Shown here: in pieces, positions 50,303 through 60,802 of the stretch
Position numbering within the stretch: the first letter of the stretch is position 1
Layout: every line of letters starts with the position of its first letter
Source: Pedobacter metabolipauper
GTDB lineage: Bacteria > Bacteroidota > Bacteroidia > Sphingobacteriales > Sphingobacteriaceae
Reading direction: 5' to 3'
NCBI RefSeq assembly: GCF_004362715.1
Contig: NZ_SNYC01000003.1
Location: 807,601 to 871,600, forward strand
Length of the DNA stretch: 64,000 nt
Made by a program: the position numbers and the translations under genes
The notes under the pieces: generated by a model
Told to the model about the DNA's origin: nothing
Database searches by the model: none
Seen by the model: only the letters and a program-made list of their open reading frames with translations

Positions 50303-53017
50303 CTATTTTGTTTTAAACTGTATTGATTTTAGTGAAGGTCTGTCTTTTACAGTGGCGTCCTTTGCTTTTACCTTGATATAAACATCATGAAACTTAGCAT
50401 CCGTAACCGGGCTGATTGTTATTGGCGTGCCTATGCCAGCTGCTTCACCAATAAGCTGACCATTCTCAGTATCTAAACGAACTTCAAAAGCGTAGCCTGG
50501 ATTACCTGCTGCATCAACTACGGCTGTACCAATTGAAGCAATATTTGTCAGATCAATTTGTCTCAGTCTGATCCATCCGCCATTTTCAGGAAAGATCAGC
50601 GATTCATTACCATTTGACTCTTTACGTGCAAATCCGGATATTCCCTTAAGGTTACTGGCGTCGATCTCATTGCTTCTCAAATTAAGCATGTTTGAAGCCG
50701 TTAAAGATTTTAAACCTGCAGAACCAAGATCAGAATAGCTGGCTTTTATTTCAAGTACCGGCTTATTTTTGTTGACCTCAGCAGGCGGGGTAATCTTACC
50801 CATTGCAGGAAGCGAAGGCTTTGTACTTGCCGTTGCACTTAAGCTCATGATCCATTCTGCAATTTGCCTGGCTTCAGATTCTTTCATTGCCGGGTGTGCA
50901 GGCATTGGAACCTCGCCCCAAACTCCTTTACTGCCTTTGATTATTTTTGAAGACACATAAGCAACCGCTTTAGTATTCGATTGGTATTTTGTTGATACCT
51001 GTTTAAATGCAGGTCCGATTGATTTCGTATCTGTTTTATGGCAGGCGCTGCAATCCGATTTCATCATTAACGATCTTCCAACAAGGGTTTGTGCAGCAGC
51101 CTGATGTCCAAGTTGTGCGCCGGCCATATCCAATCCTTCTGTATAGGTACTGGAGATGTAGATCCTGCTTTTATCAACAACAGCGCCTTTATCAGTAACT
51201 GTTACCTGGTAATTTACTGGCGTACCCGGAAAGTAAAAGCTTTTATTGCCGGTTGTTGCAATTTTTACTGAAGGATGCTCATTACCTGCAAAAACAGGAA
51301 TTACAGCACTTGCAGAAGATGCTTTGCCCGGATCAATTACCTGCACGCTTATTGGATATTCACCAGCTTTGGTAAAGGTATACTGAAACTCAGGTATAGT
51401 TGTGGTCTTTTTAACCCCTTTACCCAGGTTCCATACGTAAGTTAAGTTGTCACCGTCCGGATCTTTGGCTTCAACTTTAGCTATCAATTTAAAAGGAAGA
51501 AGACCGCTTGTTTTCTGAATGTCGAGTTTTGTGATCTGAGGAGGCCTGTTGCCGGCCAGGTAATCAATCCTGACGATACCAGCATCGGGGTTCTTGGTGA
51601 ACCATCCCTTACCATATTCCAGAATATATAATTTACCATCGGGTCCCAGTTCCATATCTATTGGCGCTGCCAGGGAAATATTACTTAGAAAAGGTTCCAT
51701 GCTGATATAATCACCATTTGGAGCCATGGTCACGGCTTTAACCCAACCGCGGACCCATTCATAGATCAATAGTTTTCCTTCGTAATAAGCAGGGTAGGGT
51801 GACGCTCCCGGTTTACCGTAGTACACCGGTCCTGCCATCGCCGTGCGACCGCCTGAACCTACCTGTGGAAATTCTTTAGACTCGCCATAAGGATACCATA
51901 TATAAGCCGGCTGTGCCTTTGGAAGCTCATTCAGACCAGTGTTATTTGGCGAATTATTTACCGGCGCAGAAGGATTAAAAGCTGCTCCATTTGTACCGTT
52001 AGTAAAATCATAGGCACGATAAGGATAATTATTACCTATAAATAATGGCCAGCCAAAGTTACCTGCTTTACGTGCCTGGTTTACCTCATCGTAACCCCTC
52101 GGGCCTCTTAATTCATCGTCATTTGATGCATCAGGCCCAACTTCCCCCCAATATAAAAACCCGGTTTTCTGATCTACCGAGATCCGGTATGGGTTTCTGT
52201 TCCCCATTACATAGATTTCCGGCTTGGCCTTAGGATCATTTTTTGCAAATAGGTTATCATCAGGTGTGGTGTAGGTACCGTCTTCATTTATTTTTATCCT
52301 TAGTATTTTACCACGAAGGTCATTGGTATTTCCTGCAGATCTTCTGGCATCGTACTGGTGCAATCCTTTGCGGTTATCCAGCGGCGCATATCCTTTATTT
52401 ACATATTGCTGGTTGGGAACATCAAACGGGGTAGAGTTGTCACCTGTGGAAATATACAGTAAGCCTCCAGGGCCAAAGGCAATCGATCCACCAGTATGGC
52501 AGCAAATTTCACGCTGCGAATAAAATTCCAATATGACTTTTTCTGAGGCTACCGTGATCTTATCATCAATGAGCTTAAACCTCGACAAACGGTTAACAGA
52601 TGTCTTAAGGGGACTATAGAATGCATAAACATATTGATTTTTTGCAAAGTCAGGGTCGATGGTTACACCCAATAATCCTTCTTCTGCATTTACATCGGGC
52701 GTATTGGTCTTCGCATATACATCGAGTTTACCTGCCGGCTTCAGGGTCTTGGTTTGATTTTTATAGAGTAGAAACTCTCCGCGCCGCTGCGAGATCAGGA
52801 TATCGAGATTTGGCAGAACGGCTATTTCTGTTGGCTCAGTAAACTGACCCTGAACAAGCTTCACCTTGATGAAACGATCCTGGTCTGGTGTATCAATTTG
52901 AAGTATCTTTTTTGTTGTGGGGTTAAGATTGCTTAGAACAATGGCTGCAGGTCGTGTTAACGGGGTTAAGATCGTAAATGCAATACCGGAAACCAATAAG
53001 GCAAAAGGTGTTTTCAT
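50303..53017 (-). CDS. PQQ-type sugar dehydrogenase with PKD, cytochrome c and CBM6-like domains
   Basis: A 904-residue exported multidomain protein. After the signal peptide, residues about 35-470 form a GSDH/sorbosone-type six-bladed propeller (EGLLGVTIDPDF, CCHTGGSIAFGPGGLLYISTGDN, GNRNPYRISVDQKTG). Next comes a PKD domain (TFTKAGEYPISVQVIDPGKAS), a cytochrome c with CSACHKTDTKSIGP, and a C-terminal CBM6-like beta-sandwich. It would oxidise a sugar in the periplasm and hand electrons to its own haem. The start ATG 53017 places MKTPFALLVSGIAF as the signal. A close relative of its first half is the protein at 55420. Confidence 0.88.
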   Translation of the reverse strand: MKTPFALLVSGIAFTILTPLTRPAAIVLSNLNPTTKKILQIDTPDQDRFIKVKLVQGQFTEPTEIAVLPNLDILISQRRGEFLLYKNQTKTLKPAGKLDVYAKTNTPDVNAEEGLLGVTIDPDFAKNQYVYAFYSPLKTSVNRLSRFKLIDDKITVASEKVILEFYSQREICCHTGGSIAFGPGGLLYISTGDNSTPFDVPNQQYVNKGYAPLDNRKGLHQYDARRSAGNTNDLRGKILRIKINEDGTYTTPDDNLFAKNDPKAKPEIYVMGNRNPYRISVDQKTGFLYWGEVGPDASNDDELRGPRGYDEVNQARKAGNFGWPLFIGNNYPYRAYDFTNGTNGAAFNPSAPVNNSPNNTGLNELPKAQPAYIWYPYGESKEFPQVGSGGRTAMAGPVYYGKPGASPYPAYYEGKLLIYEWVRGWVKAVTMAPNGDYISMEPFLSNISLAAPIDMELGPDGKLYILEYGKGWFTKNPDAGIVRIDYLAGNRPPQITKLDIQKTSGLLPFKLIAKVEAKDPDGDNLTYVWNLGKGVKKTTTIPEFQYTFTKAGEYPISVQVIDPGKASSASAVIPVFAGNEHPSVKIATTGNKSFYFPGTPVNYQVTVTDKGAVVDKSRIYISSTYTEGLDMAGAQLGHQAAAQTLVGRSLMMKSDCSACHKTDTKSIGPAFKQVSTKYQSNTKAVAYVSSKIIKGSKGVWGEVPMPAHPAMKESEARQIAEWIMSLSATASTKPSLPAMGKITPPAEVNKNKPVLEIKASYSDLGSAGLKSLTASNMLNLRSNEIDASNLKGISGFARKESNGNESLIFPENGGWIRLRQIDLTNIASIGTAVVDAAGNPGYAFEVRLDTENGQLIGEAAGIGTPITISPVTDAKFHDVYIKVKAKDATVKDRPSLKSIQFKTK

Positions 53018-53201
53018 TAAAATTATAGTTTGTGTGTATATCATATAAAGATATAGCATATCCGTTTAACATTAAAACAATAAAAACGAATTCGGGTAAT
53101 ATTCTGAATACCTTTTTATTTTCATTAAAGTTTCAATGCAAATTCTTTCTTATTATTTAATTAAAAGCCTTAGCTTTATAGTAACCATTAACTCCTGCAA
53201 A

Positions 53202-53756
53202 ATGAAACTAAGAACATTTACACTCCTGTTGATTACTACATTTTTTATCCATCATGCTTCAGCGCAAAATGCAGTCCCTACTGCAGAAACTGTTTTAAAT
53301 GCGGCATTGAAAAAGGCATCCGTTGAAAAAAAGAAAGTATTGGTTGTATTCCATGCGTCCTGGTGCGGCTGGTGCCGTAAAATGGAAGCCAGCTTAAACG
53401 ATCCGTCGGTTAAACCTTTCTTCGATAAGAACTATGTAATTGCAGACCTGGTGGTGTACGAGTCAAAAGGAAAAGAGAACCTGGAAAATCCGGGAGCTGT
53501 AGATCTGCTAAAGAAATACAACAATGCAGATCAGGGTTTACCGACCTGGCTGATCTTTGATGCACAGCAAAATCTGCTGGCCGATTCTCAAATGAGGCCA
53601 GAAGGAGCGAAGCTGGGTACTAAGGGAGAAAACACAGGCTGCCCATCTGCAGAAAAAGAAGTACAGCACTTTCTGCAATCGCTTAAAAAATCTTCAAACC
53701 CTACGCAAGCAGATCTGGATAAGATCGAAGCACGGTTCAGAAAAAACGCTGCGTAA
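53202..53756 (+). CDS. Secreted thioredoxin-fold protein
   Basis: A 184-residue exported protein with signal peptide (MKLRTFTLLLITTFFIHHASAQ) and a thioredoxin domain with active site CGWC in FHASWCGWCRKMEAS. The remainder is a normal thioredoxin-like fold of the DUF255/TlpA-like type. It probably reduces or oxidises periplasmic cysteines. It stands between two cytochrome-bearing genes, which might suggest a role in cytochrome c maturation, but nothing direct shows this. ATG 53202 was chosen over 53136 because it begins the signal peptide. Confidence 0.85.
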   Translation: MKLRTFTLLLITTFFIHHASAQNAVPTAETVLNAALKKASVEKKKVLVVFHASWCGWCRKMEASLNDPSVKPFFDKNYVIADLVVYESKGKENLENPGAVDLLKKYNNADQGLPTWLIFDAQQNLLADSQMRPEGAKLGTKGENTGCPSAEKEVQHFLQSLKKSSNPTQADLDKIEARFRKNAA

Positions 53757-53969
53757 AAAATAGGGGCTAAAATTTATAATTCCAAGAAGAAAAAGGGTAC
53801 TTAATTTTAGGATTTTTAAATGTTGAAAAATAGTTTTAGCAAATAAAACAAGGCTTATTTGTTGCTTAGAACGGGTTATTCTCCAATGTAACAAAATCAT
53901 TATTTTTCAATGCTTTTAATAATCCATGAAATTGCTACTTTTAATTTTTATTAAACCAAAAAACACAAT

Positions 53970-55412
53970 ATGAAGCTTAATTATTTAAAGTTCGGAACAA
54001 CGGCTTTTGTCTGGATGTTAGGAACTGCACTTGTGTCTGGTCAGCAGCTTGCTGATCAATCAGGAATTGATCTCAAAGATCTTTCTTCGTTTAAAGATCC
54101 AGGTCAAACATGGTCTCTGGCAGGAGGGGTAACTGCCAATCTAAATGAGGCAAACGTATTTAACCTGACTAAGGGCACAGGAGTTCTGGTTAACGTTCCC
54201 ACTAAAAAAAATGCAGGTTCTGACCTGTTCACTTTAGCTCAGCATGGAGATCTTATTCTTGAACTGGATTTCTTAACTGCTAAAGGTTCCAATTCAGGAA
54301 TCTATCTTCAGGGTAACTATGAGATCCAGCTGGGAGATTCATGGGGAGTAACCGTTCCTACTTCTTCCATCAACGGTGGTATTTATGAGCGTTGGGATGA
54401 TGTAAGACCAAATGGCCGTCAGGGTTTTGAAGGCTATGCACCACGTCAGAATGTTTCTAAAGCACCTGGATTATGGCAGCACATCAAAATTATCTTTAAG
54501 GCACCTGTATTTGATGCTTCGGGCACAAAAACAGCCAACGCAAGAATCGTTTCTGTTGATCTTAACGGTGTACAGATCCATGATAACGTAGAACTATCAG
54601 GTCCAACACGCGGCGCAGCAAGTGCTGAAAAAGCAATTGGTCCTTTGCGTTTACAAGGTGATCACGGTGCTGTTGCATTCAAAAACATTAAAATAGCTAA
54701 ACTTCCGGTACAGGATGCAGCTATGGCAGGCAGACAACAAAGAGGTAACGATACAGATCCGATCTATATCGATGCTCCTGTAAATACAATGATCCGTAGT
54801 TTTATTGACATTACTGGCGGACCAAGAGTAGTACATGCCATTTCTATCGGCAGCCCGCTTAAGGTTCATTATAGCTATGACCTGGATAACGGTTTATTAT
54901 TTCAGCTTTGGAGAGGTGATTTCATTGATGCTACACCAATGTGGCATGAAAGAGGTAACGGTTCATCAAGACCACGCGGAAGTGTAACTACATTTACAAC
55001 TACTCCGGCACCGGCATTGGCTAAATTAGCTACTGCTGATGCAGCATGGCCAACCGACACCACCGGAACAGGCTTTAAAACTAAAGGTTATACCATGGAC
55101 ACCGAAGACCGTCCTACATTCACTTACAACGTATTTGGTACAACAGTAACAGATGCAGTTCGTGTTTTGGAAAACGGACAGGGTATAAGCAGAGAAATTA
55201 CGCTTGTTAATCCTGTTGAAAACGTTTATGCGCAATTGGCTAACGGCAGCACAATCGAAGAGATTTCAAAAGGATTTTACCTGATCGATGGTCAGTCTTT
55301 TTATTTAAAATTCGAAGATGCTAAAGACAAACCTGTAATCAGGGATGTAGCAGGAAAAAAACAACTTGTTGTTTTGGTTCGTGGCAAATTGAATTATTCT
55401 ATTTTATTATAA
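53970..55412 (+). CDS. Secreted DUF1080 (3-keto-glycoside hydrolase-type) protein
   Basis: A 480-residue exported protein with signal peptide ending near LVSGQ. Residues about 60-245 form the DUF1080/concanavalin-like beta-sandwich (GDLILELDFLTAKGSNSGIYLQG, GVTVPTSSINGG, LWQHIKIIFKAP, AIGPLRLQGDHGAVAFKNIKI). The C-terminal part (250-480) is a second, unassigned beta domain. DUF1080 proteins in Bacteroidota cleave 3-keto-sugars or are glycoside hydrolase family relatives. It is followed 7 nt later by the cytochrome c gene at 55420, so the two are one operon. Confidence 0.82.
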   Translation: MKLNYLKFGTTAFVWMLGTALVSGQQLADQSGIDLKDLSSFKDPGQTWSLAGGVTANLNEANVFNLTKGTGVLVNVPTKKNAGSDLFTLAQHGDLILELDFLTAKGSNSGIYLQGNYEIQLGDSWGVTVPTSSINGGIYERWDDVRPNGRQGFEGYAPRQNVSKAPGLWQHIKIIFKAPVFDASGTKTANARIVSVDLNGVQIHDNVELSGPTRGAASAEKAIGPLRLQGDHGAVAFKNIKIAKLPVQDAAMAGRQQRGNDTDPIYIDAPVNTMIRSFIDITGGPRVVHAISIGSPLKVHYSYDLDNGLLFQLWRGDFIDATPMWHERGNGSSRPRGSVTTFTTTPAPALAKLATADAAWPTDTTGTGFKTKGYTMDTEDRPTFTYNVFGTTVTDAVRVLENGQGISREITLVNPVENVYAQLANGSTIEEISKGFYLIDGQSFYLKFEDAKDKPVIRDVAGKKQLVVLVRGKLNYSILL

Positions 55413-55419
55413 GGGTTAG

Positions 55420-57405
55420 ATGATGAAGTATACTTTTAAAACGCTGGCAATGCTGGCTTTAAGTTTTAGTGTTTCAATGGCTGTTGGTCAGGAAAAAGAA
55501 ACATCAAAAGAAGAAGATTATTATAGGGTAGTGAAGGTTAAGGTACCTGAAGGACCAATATTAGAGGTTGGCGGATTAATCACGTTGCCTAATGGTGACT
55601 TAGGTGTATCAACCAGAAGAGGTGAGGTTTATATTGTAGAAAATCCTACAACAAGCAGACCATACTGGCGCAAATTTGCGACAGGATTACATGAAATCCT
55701 GGGTCTTGCTTACAAAGACGGTGCGCTATATGTAGCTCAGCGTGGTGAGTTAACCAAACTGATCGATAAAAACATGGATGGTAAGGCAGACGTTTATGAA
55801 ACGATCTATGCATGGCCTTTAAGTGGTCACTACCATGAATATAGCTTTGGTCCTAAAATAGCACCAGACGGAACATTCTTTGTAACTGCCAACGTAGCCT
55901 TCGGTAACGAAGAGTGGTGGCGTGCAGAAAGCCGTGTTCCAATGAGAGGTTGGGTTATGAACATCTCTGAAGACGGTAAAATGAAACCATGGGCTGCCGG
56001 TGTACGTTCTCCAGCTGGATTAAACGTAATTGACGGTCAGTTATTTTATACAGAAAACCAGGGTGACTGGGTAGGTTCTGGTGGTATCTGGAAAGTAAAT
56101 GAAGGTGATTTCTTAGGAAATCCTGCAAGTTTAGTATGGACTACAAGATCTGACTCTCCTTTAAAATTAACTTCTGAATATTTTTATTCAAAAATTGATG
56201 AAAGAAGGATTAGAAATGAGCAGGGAAGATCCATTAAACCTGAAAACAGGGTGAATGAAGAATTCAAGACCTTGTTTGACATGAAAAAAGAATTCCGCGA
56301 TCTAAGATTGCCTGCAGTATGGCTTCCTTACGGAATTTTAGGTATCTCCAGTTCAGAGCCTGTTAAAATCCCGGAAAATGCTTTTGGTCCTTTTGCCGGT
56401 CAGCTTTTAGTAGGTGATCAGGGTATGAGTATCATCTCCAGGGTATTTATGGAAAAAGTAAATGGTGAAGAGCAAGGTGCATCCTTTTTATTCAGAAGCG
56501 GTTTCCGTTCTGGTGTATTGAGAATGGCCTGGGGTACTGACGGTTCTCTTTTTGTTGGTGAAACCAATCGTGGATGGGGATCTGCCGGTGATGCCAATGA
56601 AGGCCTTGAGCGTTTGGTATACAACAGTGCAAAAACCCCGTTTGAGATGAAAGCGGTTAGAGCAATGCCTGATGGTTTTGAAATTGAATTTACTCAGCCG
56701 GTTGATTTAAAATCTGCTAATGATCTGGCTTCTTATTCTATGGAAAGCTATATCTATAAATACCAGCCAGTTTATGGATCACCTCCGGTAAATAAAGAAA
56801 CACTAAAAATTAAAGGTGTTAAAGTATCTGCTGATGGAACCAGAGCCAGACTTATTGTAGATAACCTGCGTCAGTATTACATCCATACCATTAATGTGGA
56901 TGGTGTACGTGAAAAAAGCAATGGTACCTTATTGATTCACCCAACGGCTTATTATACCTTAAATAATATCCCTGCAGGTGAAAAACTTTCAATGACTGAA
57001 GTAAGTACAAAAAATTCTGCTGATGCTGTACCAGCAGTTAAAGGCGGACCTAAAACTACTGCAGACATTAAAGCTAAGGTAACTGCACCTTCTAAAAATG
57101 CACCTGAAGCGAAAGCAGTTGCTACTGCTCCTAAAGTAGCTATTGCACCAACCTATGCACAGGTAAAAGGTATGTTGACCAGCTACACTTGCTTAGCTTG
57201 TCACAACACGACTAAAAAACAAATCGGACCTGCGTTTACAGAAATTGCAAAGCGCAAATATACAGGCGAAAAGATCGTTTCACTGATCCACAATCCTAAA
57301 CCAGAAAACTGGCCTGGATATTCGACTGAAATGCCTCCAATGCCTCAGGTAACCAAAGCAGACGGTTTAAAAATCGCTGCCTGGATTAACTCCCTAAATA
57401 AATAA
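55420..57405 (+). CDS. Beta-propeller sugar dehydrogenase-like protein with C-terminal cytochrome c
   Basis: A 661-residue exported protein. After the signal peptide a six-bladed propeller of the sorbosone dehydrogenase/NHL type (LPNGDLGVSTRRGEVYIV, LGLAYKDGALYVAQRGELTKL, APDGTFFVTANV) runs to about residue 390. A strand-rich domain and an Ala/Lys-rich linker (about 535-570) follow, then a haem site CLACHNTTKKQIGPAF near 590. Likely oxidises a sugar in the periplasm. Spacing of 7 nt from the DUF1080 gene and presence of a related protein at 50303 mark one sugar-oxidation locus. Confidence 0.86.
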   Translation: MMKYTFKTLAMLALSFSVSMAVGQEKETSKEEDYYRVVKVKVPEGPILEVGGLITLPNGDLGVSTRRGEVYIVENPTTSRPYWRKFATGLHEILGLAYKDGALYVAQRGELTKLIDKNMDGKADVYETIYAWPLSGHYHEYSFGPKIAPDGTFFVTANVAFGNEEWWRAESRVPMRGWVMNISEDGKMKPWAAGVRSPAGLNVIDGQLFYTENQGDWVGSGGIWKVNEGDFLGNPASLVWTTRSDSPLKLTSEYFYSKIDERRIRNEQGRSIKPENRVNEEFKTLFDMKKEFRDLRLPAVWLPYGILGISSSEPVKIPENAFGPFAGQLLVGDQGMSIISRVFMEKVNGEEQGASFLFRSGFRSGVLRMAWGTDGSLFVGETNRGWGSAGDANEGLERLVYNSAKTPFEMKAVRAMPDGFEIEFTQPVDLKSANDLASYSMESYIYKYQPVYGSPPVNKETLKIKGVKVSADGTRARLIVDNLRQYYIHTINVDGVREKSNGTLLIHPTAYYTLNNIPAGEKLSMTEVSTKNSADAVPAVKGGPKTTADIKAKVTAPSKNAPEAKAVATAPKVAIAPTYAQVKGMLTSYTCLACHNTTKKQIGPAFTEIAKRKYTGEKIVSLIHNPKPENWPGYSTEMPPMPQVTKADGLKIAAWINSLNK

Positions 57406-57437
57406 AAAACGATTCTTTCTTGTTTTTATTTAAAATT

Positions 57438-57476
57438 ATTCGGCATAACTATTAATTTATGATAGTTATGCCGAAT
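57438..57476 (+). terminator. Hairpin between the cytochrome gene and the symporter gene
   Basis: ATTCGGCATAACTAT (57438-57452), 9-nt loop, ATAGTTATGCCGAAT (57462-57476): a perfect 15-bp stem 33 nt after the stop. The T-run is weak, so it may attenuate and leave partial read-through into the symporter gene. Confidence 0.6.
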
Positions 57477-57523
57477 TAATTTATATTTTAGCCTCTCAAA
57501 CAAATAACCAATAACCAGTATAA

Positions 57524-59212
57524 ATGATGAACAAACTCGAAACCTACGACTACATTGTATTTTTCATATACTTTATAATCGTATCCTCTTATGGCTTTTG
57601 GATCTATTACAAGAAGAAGTCTGCAACATCCGATTCTAAAGATTATTTTCTTGCTGAGGGCTCCCTGACGTGGTGGGCAATTGGGGCGTCATTAATTGCA
57701 TCTAATATTTCTGCCGAGCAGATGATTGGAATGAGTGGTTCAGGTTTTAAGCTTGGCCTTGCCATTTCTGCCTACGAATGGATGGCGGCTGCTACATTGA
57801 TCATTGTGGCCATCTTCTTTATGCCGGTTTATCTGAAAAACAAAATATTTACCATGCCTCAGTTCCTGAGTCAGCGTTACAATGAAAAGGTAGCGATGAT
57901 CATGGCTGTATTCTGGCTGATGTTGTATATTGTTGTAAACTTAATGTCTATCCTGTATCTGGGTGCATTGGCCATCAGCGGTATATCTGATCTTCCGATT
58001 ACCACCTGTATATTGGGACTGGCCATATTTGCAATCTTAATTACCCTTGGCGGTATGAAAGTAATCGGTTATACCGATGTGATCCAGGTCTTCTTTTTAG
58101 TTTTGGGCGGATTGGTTGCTACCTATATCGCATTAAACCTGATCTCTAACGGTGGCGGTATTGTAAAAGGCTTCTCTATCTTAACGGGCGGTGCTTCTGA
58201 ACATTTCCACCTGATCTTTAAGAAAGACAATGCAAATTATAGCGATCTTCCGGGATTAAGTGTATTAATTGGTGGTATGTGGATTGCAAATCTAAGCTAT
58301 TGGGGCTGTAATCAATACATCACCCAACGTGCGCTTGGCGCATCGCTGCCTGTTGCAAGGTCAGGTCTTTTATTTGCAGCTTTCTTAAAAATGCTGATGC
58401 CGGTAATCGTGGTGATACCAGGTATTGCCGTTTATTACATCATCAAAGAAAAGATCCCTGGAATCAGTGGTAGCGACTTGTTAACCAGTTCTGGTGTTCA
58501 GGATCCAAATAAAGCCTATCCTGCATTGCTGGGTCTATTGCCAATTGGTCTGAAAGGTCTTTCATTTGCGGCACTTACCGCTGCAATTGTAGCTTCACTG
58601 GCTGGTAAAGCAAATAGTATTGCAACCATCTTTACCCTTGATATTTATAAGAAAGCATTTAATCCTGCTGCCGAAGAAAAAACATTGGTTAACGTAGGTA
58701 AGATCACCGTAGTCGTATCTATGCTTCTTGCAGTAGTATTGTCCCTAATTGTTGGTGATGCATTGATGGGAGAGGGTAAACAAGGGTTCCAGTACATCCA
58801 GGAATATACAGGATTTGTATCACCTGGTATCTTTGCCATGTTCATCTTAGGATTTTTCTGGAAAAAAACCACTTCAAATGCAGCGTTGTTCGCTACCATA
58901 GGAGGGTTCCTTGTTTCAGTTGTGCTTAAATTCTTACCGGGCTGGATCGATTTGTCTCCATTATATGAATACGGATGGGCTGTTGCTGATGCTTCTGGTG
59001 TATTCGCTATTCCGTTTATGGATAGAATGGTTATTGTATTTGCCTTTTGTATTATCGGGATGTACTTTATCAGTATCTATGAAAACAAAAAAGGTGTGGT
59101 ACCTAATGGATTGGAGATTGACGCGAAAATGTTTAAGGTATCTACCTCATTTGCCGTTGGATCATTGATCATTGTTACCATGCTTGTTGCTTTATATTCA
59201 GCATTCTGGTAG
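57524..59212 (+). CDS. Sodium/solute symporter (SSS family)
   Basis: A 562-residue inner-membrane transporter with about 13-14 hydrophobic segments, typical of SGLT-like members. LAEGSLTWWAIGASLIASNISAEQMIGMSGSGF (residues about 43-75) is the conserved sodium-site region, and QFLSQRYNEK and GKANSIATIFTLDIY are further family signatures. The likely cargo is a sugar or ketosugar released by the neighbouring exported enzymes, given the locus, but the family also carries other solutes. A bidirectional terminator follows. Confidence 0.9.
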   Translation: MMNKLETYDYIVFFIYFIIVSSYGFWIYYKKKSATSDSKDYFLAEGSLTWWAIGASLIASNISAEQMIGMSGSGFKLGLAISAYEWMAAATLIIVAIFFMPVYLKNKIFTMPQFLSQRYNEKVAMIMAVFWLMLYIVVNLMSILYLGALAISGISDLPITTCILGLAIFAILITLGGMKVIGYTDVIQVFFLVLGGLVATYIALNLISNGGGIVKGFSILTGGASEHFHLIFKKDNANYSDLPGLSVLIGGMWIANLSYWGCNQYITQRALGASLPVARSGLLFAAFLKMLMPVIVVIPGIAVYYIIKEKIPGISGSDLLTSSGVQDPNKAYPALLGLLPIGLKGLSFAALTAAIVASLAGKANSIATIFTLDIYKKAFNPAAEEKTLVNVGKITVVVSMLLAVVLSLIVGDALMGEGKQGFQYIQEYTGFVSPGIFAMFILGFFWKKTTSNAALFATIGGFLVSVVLKFLPGWIDLSPLYEYGWAVADASGVFAIPFMDRMVIVFAFCIIGMYFISIYENKKGVVPNGLEIDAKMFKVSTSFAVGSLIIVTMLVALYSAFW

Positions 59213-59246
59213 GCGAAAAGTAAAGCTGGAAATAAAACCAGTACAT

Positions 59247-59284
59247 AAAAAAGGAGCTTTGATTTAAATCAAAGCTCCTTTTTT
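59247..59284. terminator. Bidirectional terminator between symporter and oxidoreductase genes
   Basis: A perfect 38-bp palindrome: AAAAAAGGAGCTTTGATTT (59247-59265) directly followed by its reverse complement (59266-59284). It serves the two convergent transcription units. Confidence 0.9.
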
Positions 59285-59431
59285 ATGCTTCTTACTTTAA
59301 GAACTGGCAATTGTTTCATTATATAAATTGACAGGCAATCCAAGTATAATTACTTTAACTGTTGAAGTATAGCGATGATCAGTTAACAGGAACCGGGCAA
59401 GCAATGAAAATACAATTACTTCAGAATAGTC

Positions 59432-60790
59432 TTAATATTTGAATACTTTTCCGCCAACCATCACTTCTTGTTTGGCCTCATCAAAGGTGGCTTTCATACC
59501 CGTCCTTGCTGCTGCATTAGTCATGATCGTAGCAATAGAATGATAATATCCAGCTTCAACAGGGGCATTGGTTGGCTGTCTGCTCCGAATACATTCCATC
59601 CAGTTGCGCATATGGTTTGAAGTTAACTTATCGCCACCCGTATTGGCAGATGCGGCAACCTTTTCTACCTGTTCAGTTAATTTCAATTCAGGCAGCAGAT
59701 TTGGCTGCATATTCATGGCTTTAGCCGCATTGGCAGTCATACCGCCTTTTGGCGAAACCTTGCTGGTATTGAGGTTTAGTTCACCACCATTTGAGTAATA
59801 GATCTCTGTAGGGTTTTCATCACCATTGTGCATTCTTGATGAAAATACAACCTGAAACCCATTGTTTGGATCATTTTCTTTTCCATAATCAAAAACAGCG
59901 GTTGTAGTATCCCAGTTTCTGCGTCCGTCTTTCCATTGATAGATGCCGCCATTGGCTACCACACTTCTTGGATGTTTTAACCCGGTAAACCAGTGAACCG
60001 TATCAATCTGATGTGACATCCATTGTCCGGGCATGCCAGATGAATAAGGCCAGAACAAACGATATTCCAGGTATTTTCGGGGATCCCACTCTTCAAACGG
60101 GCGGTTAATGAGAAAGCGTTTCCAATCGGTATCTTCCTGTTTTAATTTAGCTACCAGCTCTGGTCTGCGCCAGCGTCCGGGCTGGTTAACATTCCAGCTC
60201 AGTTCTACCATGGTAATATCGCCGAACTTTCCATCTTTAATAAATTGTGATGCCGCTTTATAATTGCCGCCGCTTCTGCGCTGCGAACCGATCTGAATGA
60301 TCTGGTTGGATGCCTTAATTGCTTTTAATGCAGCACGGGCATCTGACATGGTTTCAGCAAAAGGCTTTTCGCAGTATACGTCACATTTGGCATTTACCGC
60401 TTCAATGGCATGTGTAGCATGCTGAAAATCAGCCGTACTGACAATTACTGCATCAATATCTTTCAGGTTATACAATTCATCATTGTTGCGGCATGCGGTA
60501 ATATCGTGGCCAAACTTGGATTTCAGCATCTCTACCCCAAGGCCCCTGCGATAATTCCAAAGGTCGGATACAGCAACCATATCAAAATTCAATTCTTTAT
60601 GGTGATTTAAGAAGCTGGGCAGCAATGAGTCTTTGAAACGGTCAGAGAACCCAACAACGCCCACTCTAACGCGGTCATTGGCACCGATAATGTTTCCATA
60701 GCTCTTGGCACTTAAACCCATTGTGCCGAGGTAGGTACCTGCAGCTGCTATGGCAGACTGCTTTAAAAATTTCCTTCTGGATTCTTCCAT
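59432..60790 (-). CDS. Tat-exported Gfo/Idh/MocA oxidoreductase
   Basis: A 452-residue NAD(P)-dependent sugar oxidoreductase. The N-terminus ESRRKFLKQSAIAAAG is a twin-arginine signal, so the enzyme folds with its cofactor before export. The Rossmann fold opens VRVGVVGFSDRFKDSLL; the catalytic EKP motif is VYCEKPFAETM. The C-terminal half is the substrate-binding beta domain. In Bacteroidota such exported members act on glycosides, for example oxidising the C3 hydroxyl. It lies 12 nt after a tandem DUF1080 gene on the same strand, so the two form an operon. Confidence 0.88.
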   Translation of the reverse strand: MEESRRKFLKQSAIAAAGTYLGTMGLSAKSYGNIIGANDRVRVGVVGFSDRFKDSLLPSFLNHHKELNFDMVAVSDLWNYRRGLGVEMLKSKFGHDITACRNNDELYNLKDIDAVIVSTADFQHATHAIEAVNAKCDVYCEKPFAETMSDARAALKAIKASNQIIQIGSQRRSGGNYKAASQFIKDGKFGDITMVELSWNVNQPGRWRRPELVAKLKQEDTDWKRFLINRPFEEWDPRKYLEYRLFWPYSSGMPGQWMSHQIDTVHWFTGLKHPRSVVANGGIYQWKDGRRNWDTTTAVFDYGKENDPNNGFQVVFSSRMHNGDENPTEIYYSNGGELNLNTSKVSPKGGMTANAAKAMNMQPNLLPELKLTEQVEKVAASANTGGDKLTSNHMRNWMECIRSRQPTNAPVEAGYYHSIATIMTNAAARTGMKATFDEAKQEVMVGGKVFKY

Positions 60791-60802
60791 GATTCCGTTA
60801 TG